NCBI RefSeq assembly: GCF_008727775.1
Contig: NZ_CP044232.1
Location: forward strand, 1,612,001 to 1,676,000
Source: Microbacterium lushaniae
Lineage (GTDB): Bacteria > Actinomycetota > Actinomycetes > Actinomycetales > Microbacteriaceae
DNA length: 64,000 nt
Direction: 5' to 3'
The notes under the pieces were generated by a model. The model was not told the DNA's origin. It saw only the letters and a program-made list of their open reading frames with translations, and ran no database searches. Positions 44,196 through 52,019 of this stretch are shown piece by piece. Within the stretch, counting starts at the first letter, position 1; each line of letters starts with the position of its first letter. Made by a program: the position numbers and the translations under genes.

Positions 44196-46678
44196 GTCAG
44201 GCCAGCCCCGCCGAGCGCTTCGCGCGCGCGTCGCAGCGGGCACAGCATCCGCTGACCACCGAGTTCGCCGCCATGCAGCGCTTCGAACTCGACGAGTTCC
44301 AGGTCGCCGGATGTCAGGCGCTCGAAGAGGGCCGCAGCGTCCTGGTGGCCGCGCCCACGGGCGCGGGCAAGACCATCGTGGGCGAGTTCGCCGTGCACCT
44401 GGCGATGCAGGAGCCGGGTGAGAAAGCGTTCTACACGACGCCCATGAAGGCGCTGTCGAATCAGAAGTTCCGTGAGCTGGTCGAGGTGTACGGCCCCGAC
44501 GAGGTGGGTCTGCTCACCGGAGACACCAACATCAACGGCTCCGCGCGCATCGTCGTGATGACCACCGAGGTGCTGCGGAACATGCTGTACGCCGACTCGT
44601 CGGCCCTGCACGGACTTCGCTACGTCGTGATGGACGAGGTGCACTACCTCGCCGACCGGTTCCGGGGCGCGGTGTGGGAGGAGGTCATCATCCACCTTCC
44701 GCCCTCGGTGCGCCTGGTGTCGCTGTCGGCGACGGTGTCCAACGCGGAGGAGTTCGGCGATTGGCTGGACACCGTGCGCGGTGACACGCAGGTGATCGTC
44801 TCCGAGGTGCGCCCCGTGCCACTCGAACAGCACGTGCTCGTGCGCGGCGACCTCCTGCCCCTCTTCGACGACCGGGCCGGTGTCGCCACCGCCCAGGTCA
44901 ACCAGGAGCTCCTGCGTATCCGCTCCGGGTCGGGGGCGACGTATGAGAACAACCGCCGCAACCAGGCGTACCGGTCCGGACGCCAGGCGGGCACCATCGC
45001 GCAGGGGCGCCGACCCCCGCGACCCGGTCAGCGCCCGGTGCGCTCGGCGAACATCCCGCGCTTCGAGCGGCTCGACCGCCCGCAGGTGGTCGACCTCCTC
45101 GCCCGCTCGAACCTCCTGCCGGCGATCTTCTTCATCTTCAGTCGCGCGGGCTGCGACGGCGCCGTGCAGCAGGTGCGGCGGGCGAACCTGCGGCTGACCT
45201 CGGCGGAGGAGCGGCAGGAGATCCGAGAGATCGTCGAGGAGCGCACCCGCACCCTCCGCGAGGAGGATCTCGCGGTGCTCGGCTTCTGGGAGTGGCGCGA
45301 CAACCTCGAGCGCGGCGTCGCGGCCCACCACGCCGGGCTCCTGCCGGCGTTCAAGGAGGTCGTGGAGGAGCTTTTCCAGCGCAAGCTCGTCAAGGCCGTC
45401 TTCGCGACGGAGACTCTCGCGCTCGGAATCAACATGCCCGCCCGCACGGTCGTGCTGGAAAAGCTCGAGAAGTTCAACGGCGAGGCGCGCGTGGCGATCA
45501 CGTCGGGGGAGTACACGCAGCTCACCGGCCGTGCGGGGCGGCGGGGCATCGACGTGGAAGGCCACGCCGTCATCCAGTGGACCGAGGGGCTCGACCCGCA
45601 GTCGGTCGCCGCACTCGCCTCGCGCCGCACGTATCCGCTGAACTCCAGCTTCCGCCCCACCTACAACATGGCCGTGAACCTCATCGACCAGTTCGGGCGG
45701 TCGCGGGCCCGCGAGATCCTGGAGTCCTCGTTCGCGCAGTTCCAGGCCGACCGGGCCGTCGTGGGACTGGCCCGCCAGGTGCGCGAGGCGGAGGAGTCGC
45801 TGGCCGGGTACGAGCAGGCCATGACGTGCGATCGCGGCGACTTCCGGGAGTACTCCGCGATCCGCCGCGAACTCGCCGACGTCGAAAAGCTCAACCGACG
45901 CGACGCGACCGCATCGCGCGCGACACGGGAGAAGCGGCAGCGCGAGCTGCTGTCGCTGCGCAAGCGCATGCAGCGTCACCCCGCCCACTCCTGCCCCGAT
46001 CGCGAGAACCACGCGCGGTGGGCGGAACGGTACTGGAAGCTCAAGCGCTCGACCGACAAGACCCGTTCCCAGATCCGCTCCCGCACCGGCACCGTGGCGC
46101 GCACGTTCGATCGTGTCGTGGACGTGCTCACCGAACTGCAGTACGTCGTCGCGGACGACGACGGCACGACGCGCCTGACGCCCGCGGGGCGCACGATGCG
46201 CCGCATCTACGGTCAGCGCGACCTGCTGGTGGCGGAGTCGCTGCGCCGCGGACTGTGGAGCGGCCTAGATGCTCCGGCCATGGCGGCGATCGCGTGCTCG
46301 CTCGTCTACGAGCCGCGTCGCGACGACGCCGGTCCCGGTGAGCACGGGCTGCCCCGTGGCGTCTTCCGGCCGGCGCTGGATGCCACCCAGACACTGTGGC
46401 AGGAGCTCGACGACCTCGAACGCGAGCATCGCCTTCCCGGCACCGAGCCCATCGCGGCGGGGCTGGCCAGCGCGATGCACCAGTGGGCCCGCGGCGGACC
46501 GCTTGACCGGGTGCTCGTGGACGCCGACATGGCTGCGGGCGACTTCGTCCGCTGGGCGAAGCAGACCATCGATCTGCTCGACCAGCTCTCCCTCGTCGCG
46601 GACGGCCCCGTCGCGACGGTGGCCCGCCGGGCCCTGGACGGCGTGCGGCGGGGAATCGTCGCGTATTCCACCGTCTGA
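44192..46678 (+). CDS. helY: Ski2/Mtr4-type DEAD/DEAH helicase HelY
   Basis: The 828-residue protein shows APTGAGKTIVGEFA (motif I), TTPMKALSNQKF (Ia), VMDEVHYL (II), SLSATVSNAEEFGDWL (III), FATETLALGINMPARTVVLE, TQLTGRAGRRGID (VI), and a C-terminal Ski2 helical domain with QRELLSLRKRMQRHPAHSC. The family acts in RNA unwinding and decay. Position after tatC is as in Rv2092c. GTG start, overlapping tatC. Confidence 0.93.
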   Translation: MSQASPAERFARASQRAQHPLTTEFAAMQRFELDEFQVAGCQALEEGRSVLVAAPTGAGKTIVGEFAVHLAMQEPGEKAFYTTPMKALSNQKFRELVEVYGPDEVGLLTGDTNINGSARIVVMTTEVLRNMLYADSSALHGLRYVVMDEVHYLADRFRGAVWEEVIIHLPPSVRLVSLSATVSNAEEFGDWLDTVRGDTQVIVSEVRPVPLEQHVLVRGDLLPLFDDRAGVATAQVNQELLRIRSGSGATYENNRRNQAYRSGRQAGTIAQGRRPPRPGQRPVRSANIPRFERLDRPQVVDLLARSNLLPAIFFIFSRAGCDGAVQQVRRANLRLTSAEERQEIREIVEERTRTLREEDLAVLGFWEWRDNLERGVAAHHAGLLPAFKEVVEELFQRKLVKAVFATETLALGINMPARTVVLEKLEKFNGEARVAITSGEYTQLTGRAGRRGIDVEGHAVIQWTEGLDPQSVAALASRRTYPLNSSFRPTYNMAVNLIDQFGRSRAREILESSFAQFQADRAVVGLARQVREAEESLAGYEQAMTCDRGDFREYSAIRRELADVEKLNRRDATASRATREKRQRELLSLRKRMQRHPAHSCPDRENHARWAERYWKLKRSTDKTRSQIRSRTGTVARTFDRVVDVLTELQYVVADDDGTTRLTPAGRTMRRIYGQRDLLVAESLRRGLWSGLDAPAMAAIACSLVYEPRRDDAGPGEHGLPRGVFRPALDATQTLWQELDDLEREHRLPGTEPIAAGLASAMHQWARGGPLDRVLVDADMAAGDFVRWAKQTIDLLDQLSLVADGPVATVARRALDGVRRGIVAYSTV

Positions 46679-46717
46679 CACAGCCTCCGGTCAGCATCCC
46701 GCGGTTAGGGTCGATGC

Positions 46718-48247
46718 GTGCCCCGACCCCGTCCGCCGCTGCCGTTGTGGGCCGCGGTGCTCACCGCCGCCGTCGGTGGCATCGCGCTGGATGCGGCGTT
46801 CCCCGACATCGGCGCATGGCCGCTGGTGTTCGTCGGCATCGCCTTCGCTCTGGTCTCCCTGATCGGGCGGAGCGTCGGCGGCGCACTGCTGGTGGGGCTG
46901 GTGTTCGGCGCGGCGTTCTGGTTCGTGCACGTGTCGTGGGCGACGCGGTACCTGGGTATCGTGCCGTGGCTGGGCCTGGCCGGCGTCGAGACGGTCTTCT
47001 GGGCCGTGGGCTCCGTGCCGATCGCCCTCGCCTACCGGTGGCTGCCGCGCGTCCTTCCGGGCAGGTGGGCGCAACTGGTCGCCCTGCCGGCGCTCGTGGC
47101 GGGCCTGTGGACGATGCGGGAGCTGTGGACCGGCTCGTGGCCCTACACCGGCTTCCCGTGGGGGCGCATCGGCATGAGCCTGTCCGAGAGCCCGCTCGCG
47201 GGCATCGCATCGTGGACGGGGGTCACCGGCCTGACCTTCCTCGTCGTCGCGTTCACGGCCGCCGTGGTGGAGTGGGTGCGGGCCGCGCGCTTCCGTGACG
47301 TCCGCACCGCGGTGCCCGCCGCGGCGCTGGGTGTGCTCCTGGTCGCCGTGCCCGCGTTCCCCACCACGCCGGCCGGCACGCTGCGAGTGGGCAGCGTGCA
47401 GGGCAACGGCCCGAGCGGGTACTTCGATGCGCGGGGCCCCGGCGACCTGATCAACGCGCAGCTTGCGGCCACCGCCCCGCTGCTGGGGGAAGAGCTCGAC
47501 CTGCTGGTGTGGCCCGAGGGCGGGGTGGACTCCGACCCTCTGCAGACCCCCGGCACGGCACGCACGCTCGACGCCCTGTCGGAGCGGATCGGCGCGCCCC
47601 TGCTCGTCAACGCCGCCACCGGGCGCGGGGCCGACGTGTTCAACACCTCGATGCTGTGGACGGCCGAAGAGGGCCCAGGGCAGCTGCACGACAAGACGCA
47701 TCCGGTGCCCTTCGGCGAGTGGGTGCCGGACCGGTGGTTCTTCGAGATGATCGTGCCGGACCTCGTCGGCCTCATCGGACGCGAGTACACGCCCGGCACG
47801 AATCCGCCCGTCCTCGATCTGGACGGCATCCCGATCGGTCTCGCGATCTGCTTCGACGTCATCTACGACGACGTCATCTGGGAGGGGGCGCGCGACGGCG
47901 CCCAGCTGTACGTCTTCCAGACGAACAACGCCGACTTCCGCGACACCGACGAGAACCTGCAGCAGCTGGCCGCCGCGCGCATGCGCGCCATCGAGACCGG
48001 GCGCGCGGTCGTGAACATCTCCACGGTGGGCACGAGCCAGGTCATCGCCCCCGACGGCACCGTGATCGACGCGCTGCCGGCGGGGGAGGCCGGCGCGATG
48101 CTCACCGACGTGCCGCTGCGCGAGGGTCTCACGCCGGCGTCGGTGGTGGGCCCGGCCGTGCAGGTGATCCTGGGATGGGGGAGCCTGCTGACCCTCGTCG
48201 TGCTGGGCGCGCTGACCTTCTGGCGAGACCGCCGCACCCGCGCCTGA
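46718..48247 (+). CDS. lnt: Apolipoprotein N-acyltransferase
   Basis: The 509-residue protein has an N-terminal block of about six helices and a nitrilase-fold domain with the triad Glu267 (VWPEGG), Lys326 (LHDKTHPVPFGEW) and Cys378 (AICFDVIY), then a C-terminal helix. Lnt adds the third fatty acid to lipoproteins, several of which are encoded here. The mycobacterial homologue is fused to a polyprenol-phosphate mannose synthase; this one is not. It is convergent with rbpA. Confidence 0.92.
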   Translation: MPRPRPPLPLWAAVLTAAVGGIALDAAFPDIGAWPLVFVGIAFALVSLIGRSVGGALLVGLVFGAAFWFVHVSWATRYLGIVPWLGLAGVETVFWAVGSVPIALAYRWLPRVLPGRWAQLVALPALVAGLWTMRELWTGSWPYTGFPWGRIGMSLSESPLAGIASWTGVTGLTFLVVAFTAAVVEWVRAARFRDVRTAVPAAALGVLLVAVPAFPTTPAGTLRVGSVQGNGPSGYFDARGPGDLINAQLAATAPLLGEELDLLVWPEGGVDSDPLQTPGTARTLDALSERIGAPLLVNAATGRGADVFNTSMLWTAEEGPGQLHDKTHPVPFGEWVPDRWFFEMIVPDLVGLIGREYTPGTNPPVLDLDGIPIGLAICFDVIYDDVIWEGARDGAQLYVFQTNNADFRDTDENLQQLAAARMRAIETGRAVVNISTVGTSQVIAPDGTVIDALPAGEAGAMLTDVPLREGLTPASVVGPAVQVILGWGSLLTLVVLGALTFWRDRRTRA

Positions 48248-48274
48248 CGCCCGCTGCGGGCATGCCCGCACGCG

Positions 48275-48306
48275 ACGATGCCGGCCCCCGAGGGGACCGG
48301 CATCGT
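48275..48306. terminator. Bidirectional terminator between lnt and rbpA
   Basis: ACGATGCCGG and CCGGCATCGT form a perfect 10-bp stem, with CCCC/GGGG pairing inside. It lies in the 72 bp between two converging genes. A 16-bp palindrome, TGCGGGCATGCCCGCA, precedes it at 48255-48270. Confidence 0.85.
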
Positions 48307-48319
48307 GGTGGGCCTGCGC

Positions 48320-48697
48320 TCAGGCCGAGAGCTTCTCCGGGGCGCTGCCGCCTCCGCGGCGGGCGCGGATGTAGGCGAGGCGCTCCTCGAGCAGTTCCTC
48401 CAGCTCGGGGAGGGTGCGCCGCTCGAGCAGCATGTCCCAGTGCGTGCGGGGCGCCTTGTCCTCGCTGTGGTCGACGGTGGCCGTGCCCTCGCCGATGCGA
48501 AGCAGCGCCTCGGCGCCGCACGTGCGGCACTCCCAGGACGGGGGCACCTCCGCGTCGGCGGCGAATGTCAGTGTCGTGTCACGTGCACAGGACGTGCAGG
48601 TGTAGGTGTGCTGTGTACGGTCGTGAAAAACGACGCCCTCTTCGCTCTGTAGGCTCTGGGCGCCGAGTCGCACTCCGCGAAGACTGCGGTCTGCCAT
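48320..48697 (-). CDS. rbpA: RNA polymerase-binding protein RbpA
   Basis: The 125-residue protein matches RbpA: SLRGVRLGAQSLQSEEGV, the zinc ribbon with CTSC and CRTCG, then HWDMLLERRTLPELEELLEERLAYIRARRG, the sigma-interacting region. RbpA stabilises promoter open complexes and binds the primary sigma factor. AGGA lies 9 bp before the ATG. It is equivalent to Rv2050. A sigma-R-like promoter is suggested just upstream. Confidence 0.94.
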   Translation of the reverse strand: MADRSLRGVRLGAQSLQSEEGVVFHDRTQHTYTCTSCARDTTLTFAADAEVPPSWECRTCGAEALLRIGEGTATVDHSEDKAPRTHWDMLLERRTLPELEELLEERLAYIRARRGGGSAPEKLSA

Positions 48698-48727
48698 TGT
48701 GTGGTCCTCTCGTCGCTGTTCAGGTAT

Positions 48728-48753
48728 AACGCTCTGCGCTGGGCGAACCATCC
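48728..48753 (-). promoter_or_regulatory. Candidate sigma-R-like promoter of rbpA
   Basis: On the minus strand GGATG at 48753-48749 and GTT at 48730-48728 are 18 bases apart, matching the -10 element and spacing of the sigma-R/SigH consensus GGAAT-N18-GTT but only three of five bases of the -35. Streptomyces rbpA is a known sigma-R target. A TATACC overlapping the GTT could instead be an ordinary -10. Confidence 0.4.
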
Positions 48754-48803
48754 GAACGGGACCTGCTCATCGAGCATTCACAGAGGATGCTCAGGGGCAT
48801 TGT

Positions 48804-49580
48804 TCAGGCGGAGAGAGCGAGTGCGACGTCCGCCCGATCGGTGACGAGACCGTCGACGCCGGCGCGGCGCAGCCGCCGCATGTCCTCTGGATCGTTGACC
48901 GTCCAGACGTGCACCTCGACGTCGTGGGCGTGCGCGGCGTCCAGGAGCCGCGGCGTGAGAACGCGCAGCCGCCGATGCCGCTCGGGGATCTGCAGCGCGT
49001 CCAGGTCCCGGAGTGCAGCGTCGGTCGCGCGGCGACTGCGCATGGTCAGCGCCGCCAGCAGGCGGCCGAGGGTGCGGGAACCGGGGGAGGTGGCGGGCAG
49101 GAGCGGCGCGCCGGCCCGTTCGGCGGCGGCGAGGGCTGCCAGCCGGCGCTCGTCGGAGAAGCTCGTGAGCAGCACGCGCTCGGCATGCGGCGCGACGAGT
49201 CGGCCCACCGCCTCCTCGGCACCGTCCGCTTTCACATCGAGGTTGAAACGCAGGTCCGGGAAGGCATCCAGGGCCTGCTCCAGGGTCAGGAGGCCGCCGC
49301 GGTCGGCCAGCAGGTCGGCCAGCTCGTGCAGCCGGACGTCCGCGACGCGGCGCGGGTCGCCTGCGATGCGCGAGAGGTCGTCGTCATGCACGAGCACGAC
49401 GACGCCGTCGGCGGTCAGGTGGCAGTCGGATTCGACGAACTCGACCCCCGCGGCGTGGGCGGCGGCCACGGCGGCGAAGGAGTTGTCCACGACGCCCGCG
49501 GCGGCCGCATCCGGCGTCACCAGACCGCGGTGGGCCAGGACCCGGGGCGTTCGCGCGCCGCGGAGGTAGGGGTGCACCAT
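48804..49580 (-). CDS. Glycerophosphodiester phosphodiesterase
   Basis: The 258-residue protein has LAHRGLVTPD (catalytic His and Arg), SFAAVAAAHAAGVEFVESDCHLTADGVVVLVHDDDLSRI with the metal Glu/Asp and second His, FNLDVKADG, and VHVWTVNDPEDMRRL. It splits glycerophosphodiesters to glycerol 3-phosphate and alcohol. No signal is visible, so the enzyme is cytoplasmic. It follows the SPFH gene by 3 bp, hence is co-transcribed. Confidence 0.92.
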   Translation of the reverse strand: MVHPYLRGARTPRVLAHRGLVTPDAAAAGVVDNSFAAVAAAHAAGVEFVESDCHLTADGVVVLVHDDDLSRIAGDPRRVADVRLHELADLLADRGGLLTLEQALDAFPDLRFNLDVKADGAEEAVGRLVAPHAERVLLTSFSDERRLAALAAAERAGAPLLPATSPGSRTLGRLLAALTMRSRRATDAALRDLDALQIPERHRRLRVLTPRLLDAAHAHDVEVHVWTVNDPEDMRRLRRAGVDGLVTDRADVALALSA

Positions 49581-49583
49581 CGT

Positions 49584-50657
49584 TTACGCGGGCGCGCCGG
49601 AACCGAGGTCGCCGGGGCCCGGGGGCACGCTGGAACGAGCCTGCGCGGCGATGTCGTCGGCCGCGGAGGCCGCTTCGCGCGCCGCGGCGACAGCCTCCGC
49701 CGCGCCGTCGCGCGGGGGAGCGGGCTGCGGGGGGCGGGGTGCCCGGCGCAGCGCCGGCTCGGGCTGGCGCCCGCCGAACGCATCGCCGATGCCCTTGAGC
49801 GCCTCGGTCAGTTCGCTGGGGATGATCCACAGCTTGCTCGACGGGCTCTCACTGATCTTCGGCAGGGTCTGCAGATACTGATAGGCGAGGAGCTTCTCAT
49901 CGGGGTCGCCCTCATGGATGGCGTGGAAGACCATCTGGATCGCCTCGGACTCGCCCTGGGCCCGGAGGACGGCGGCCTGCTTGTCGCCCTCCGCGCGGAG
50001 GATCTCCGCCTGCCGACGCCCTTCGGCCTCGAGGATCTGCGACTGCTTCGAGCCCTCCGCCGTGAGGATCGCCGCACGCCGGTCGCGCTCGGCACGCATC
50101 TGCTTCTCCATGGAGTCCTGGATGCTCACCGGCGGGTCGATGGCCTTGAGCTCGACGCGACCGACCCGGATGCCCCACTTGCCGGTGGCCTCGTCGAGGA
50201 CGACGCGCAGCTGGCCGTTGATGTTGTCGCGGCTGGTGAGCGCCTCCTCGAGATTCAGCCCGCCGACGACGTTGCGGAGCGTCGTGGTGGTCAGCTGCTC
50301 GACGGCGCCCAGGTAGTTGGCGATCTCGTAGGTCGCCGCACGGGCGTCGGTGACCTGGAAGTAGACGACCGTGTCGATGGAGACGACGAGGTTGTCCTCG
50401 GTGATCACCGGCTGCGGCGGGAAGGACACGACCTGCTCGCGCATGTCGATGAGAGGGCGTACCCGGTCGATGAAGGGGACCAGGATGTTGAGACCCGGCT
50501 GCAGCGTCTTGTGATATTTGCCGAGGCGCTCGACGACGCCGGCACTGGCCTGCGGGATGATGCGGATGGCGCGGAAGAGCACCACCACGACGAAGATCAG
50601 GACGGCGATCGCCAGCGCCCAGCCGATCACGGTGGGGATGACCTCGGATGCGGTCAT
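49584..50657 (-). CDS. SPFH/Band 7 (stomatin-like) membrane protein
   Basis: The 357-residue protein has one N-terminal helix (about 10-30), then the SPFH domain: IIPQASAGVVERLGKYHKTLQPGLNILVPFIDRVR, VSFPPQPVITEDNLVVSIDTVVYFQVTDARAATYEIANY, and the coiled region EKQMRAERDRRAAILTAEGSKQSQILEAEG. The C-terminal 70 residues are Pro/Ala-rich. SPFH proteins make large membrane rings. It forms the common operon with NfeD (ATGA overlap). Confidence 0.92.
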   Translation of the reverse strand: MTASEVIPTVIGWALAIAVLIFVVVVLFRAIRIIPQASAGVVERLGKYHKTLQPGLNILVPFIDRVRPLIDMREQVVSFPPQPVITEDNLVVSIDTVVYFQVTDARAATYEIANYLGAVEQLTTTTLRNVVGGLNLEEALTSRDNINGQLRVVLDEATGKWGIRVGRVELKAIDPPVSIQDSMEKQMRAERDRRAAILTAEGSKQSQILEAEGRRQAEILRAEGDKQAAVLRAQGESEAIQMVFHAIHEGDPDEKLLAYQYLQTLPKISESPSSKLWIIPSELTEALKGIGDAFGGRQPEPALRRAPRPPQPAPPRDGAAEAVAAAREAASAADDIAAQARSSVPPGPGDLGSGAPA

Positions 50658-51127
50658 TCGGGGAGCTCCTCGGGTCGGGGGCGGACGTAGGCGGTGGCAC
50701 CGTCGATGCGTGCGACCCGGACGGGGGTGCCGGGTTCGATCTCGCCCCGGCCGTCGCTGCGCGCGGTCCAGATGTCACCGTTGGCGAGCTTGACCTGCCC
50801 CGCGAATGTGGACACCGTGGCCAGCACGCGGCCTTCCAGTCCGAGCAGCGCGTCGACGTTGGACGGACTGCTGTCGGAGCTGCGGTGGAGGCGCTTGAGC
50901 AGCGGGGGCCGAAGGGCCAGCAGCAGGACGGCGGCCACGGCGGCGGCGAGGATCACCTGCAGCCACAGCGGTGCACCGAGCAGATCCGAGCCCAGGCCCG
51001 CGAGCCCACCGATCGAGAGCATCAGGAAGGTCAGATCCAGCGTGAGCATCTCGATGACCAGGAAGATCAGCATGAGCACGAGCCAGCCGATCCATGCCCA
51101 TTGCGCGACGTTCTGGAGTAGGTCCAC
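50654..51127 (-). CDS. NfeD family membrane protein
   Basis: The GTG at 51127 has GGGAGG 6 bp upstream and gives 157 residues. Helices lie near residues 10-30, 33-52 and 55-72 (WIGWLVLMLIFLVIEMLTLDLTFLMLSIGG), then an OB-fold domain (GLEGRVLATVSTFAGQVKLANGDIWTARSD, GTPVRVARIDGATAYV). NfeD pairs with SPFH proteins in membrane organisation. It lies upstream of the SPFH gene with overlapping ends. Confidence 0.9.
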   Translation of the reverse strand: MDLLQNVAQWAWIGWLVLMLIFLVIEMLTLDLTFLMLSIGGLAGLGSDLLGAPLWLQVILAAAVAAVLLLALRPPLLKRLHRSSDSSPSNVDALLGLEGRVLATVSTFAGQVKLANGDIWTARSDGRGEIEPGTPVRVARIDGATAYVRPRPEELPE

Positions 51128-51252
51128 GATGCGCCTCCCCTCTTTCCGAACGTACCACGCGGGGTGTGCGCCGGGCCCGGATTGGTAGGGTCGAACAGTC
51201 GTGCGCGACCCCCGCGGCGCGGCGCAGAACCCCGTCGAACCAGGAGACCCCC

Positions 51253-52017
51253 GTGTCACAGATCCTCCCGCCCGACTCGCTCCGGGGTAAGACCGCTCTC
51301 GTGACGGGATCCTCCCGCGGCATCGGCGCGGACACGGCGCGTTACCTGGCGCAGGCCGGTGCCAACGTCGTGGTGAACTACCGCAACAAGGCCCCGCGGG
51401 CCGAGAAGCTCGGTGCGGAGCTGCGCGGTCTGGGCGTGGAGGTCCTCGTCGTGGGCGCCGACCTGACCGACTCCGATTCGGTGCAGGCCATGTTCGACGA
51501 GGTGCAGCGTGCCTTCGGCAACCTGGACATCCTGGTGCTCAACGCCTCCGGTGGCATGGAGGCGGGCATGGGTGAGGACTACGCCCTCGCGCTCAACCGC
51601 GACGCGCAGGTGCGCGTTCTGGAGACGGCCATGCCGCTCCTCGGTGACGGCTCGCGGGTCGTCTTCGTCACGAGCCACCAGGCTCACTTCATCCGCACGA
51701 CGCCGACGATGCCCGAGTACGAGCCCGTCGCACTCTCCAAGCGTGCGGGCGAGGACGCGCTCCGGGAGTTCGTGCCCGAGCTCGCCGAGCGCGGGGTCGG
51801 GTTCGTCGTGGTCTCGGGCGACATGATCGAGGGCACCATCACCGCGACCCTCCTGGAGCGCGCCAACCCCGGTGCGATCGCGTCGCGACGCGAATCGGCC
51901 GGTCGCCTGTACAACGTGTCGGAGTTCGCCGCGGAGGTCGCCCGGGCCGCGGTTGAGCCGATCCCCGCCGACAACACGCGGCTGATCGGTGACACGTCAT
52001 CATTCGGGCAGGAGTGA
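51253..52017 (+). CDS. SDR family oxidoreductase with displaced active-site tyrosine
   Basis: The 254-residue protein has the nucleotide motif TGSSRGIG, ADLTDSDSV, NASGG in place of NAG, and FVTSHQAHF in the Ser region. The usual YxxxK is altered: the Lys is in EPVALSK but Val stands four residues before it, and the nearest Tyr is seven before. GTG start with CAGGAGACC. It overlaps no gene but is followed by the S9 gene starting 2 bp after its stop. Activity may differ from normal SDRs. Confidence 0.83.
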   Translation: MSQILPPDSLRGKTALVTGSSRGIGADTARYLAQAGANVVVNYRNKAPRAEKLGAELRGLGVEVLVVGADLTDSDSVQAMFDEVQRAFGNLDILVLNASGGMEAGMGEDYALALNRDAQVRVLETAMPLLGDGSRVVFVTSHQAHFIRTTPTMPEYEPVALSKRAGEDALREFVPELAERGVGFVVVSGDMIEGTITATLLERANPGAIASRRESAGRLYNVSEFAAEVARAAVEPIPADNTRLIGDTSSFGQE

Positions 52018-52019
52018 CG

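Noticed and set aside
43889..46012. 707-residue frame opposite helY
   Set aside because: Shadow frame with no recognisable domain, against a complete Ski2 helicase on the other strand.
48699..50690. 663-residue plus-strand frame over GDPD and SPFH genes
   Set aside because: Valine/glycine/arginine shadow of two clear minus-strand genes.
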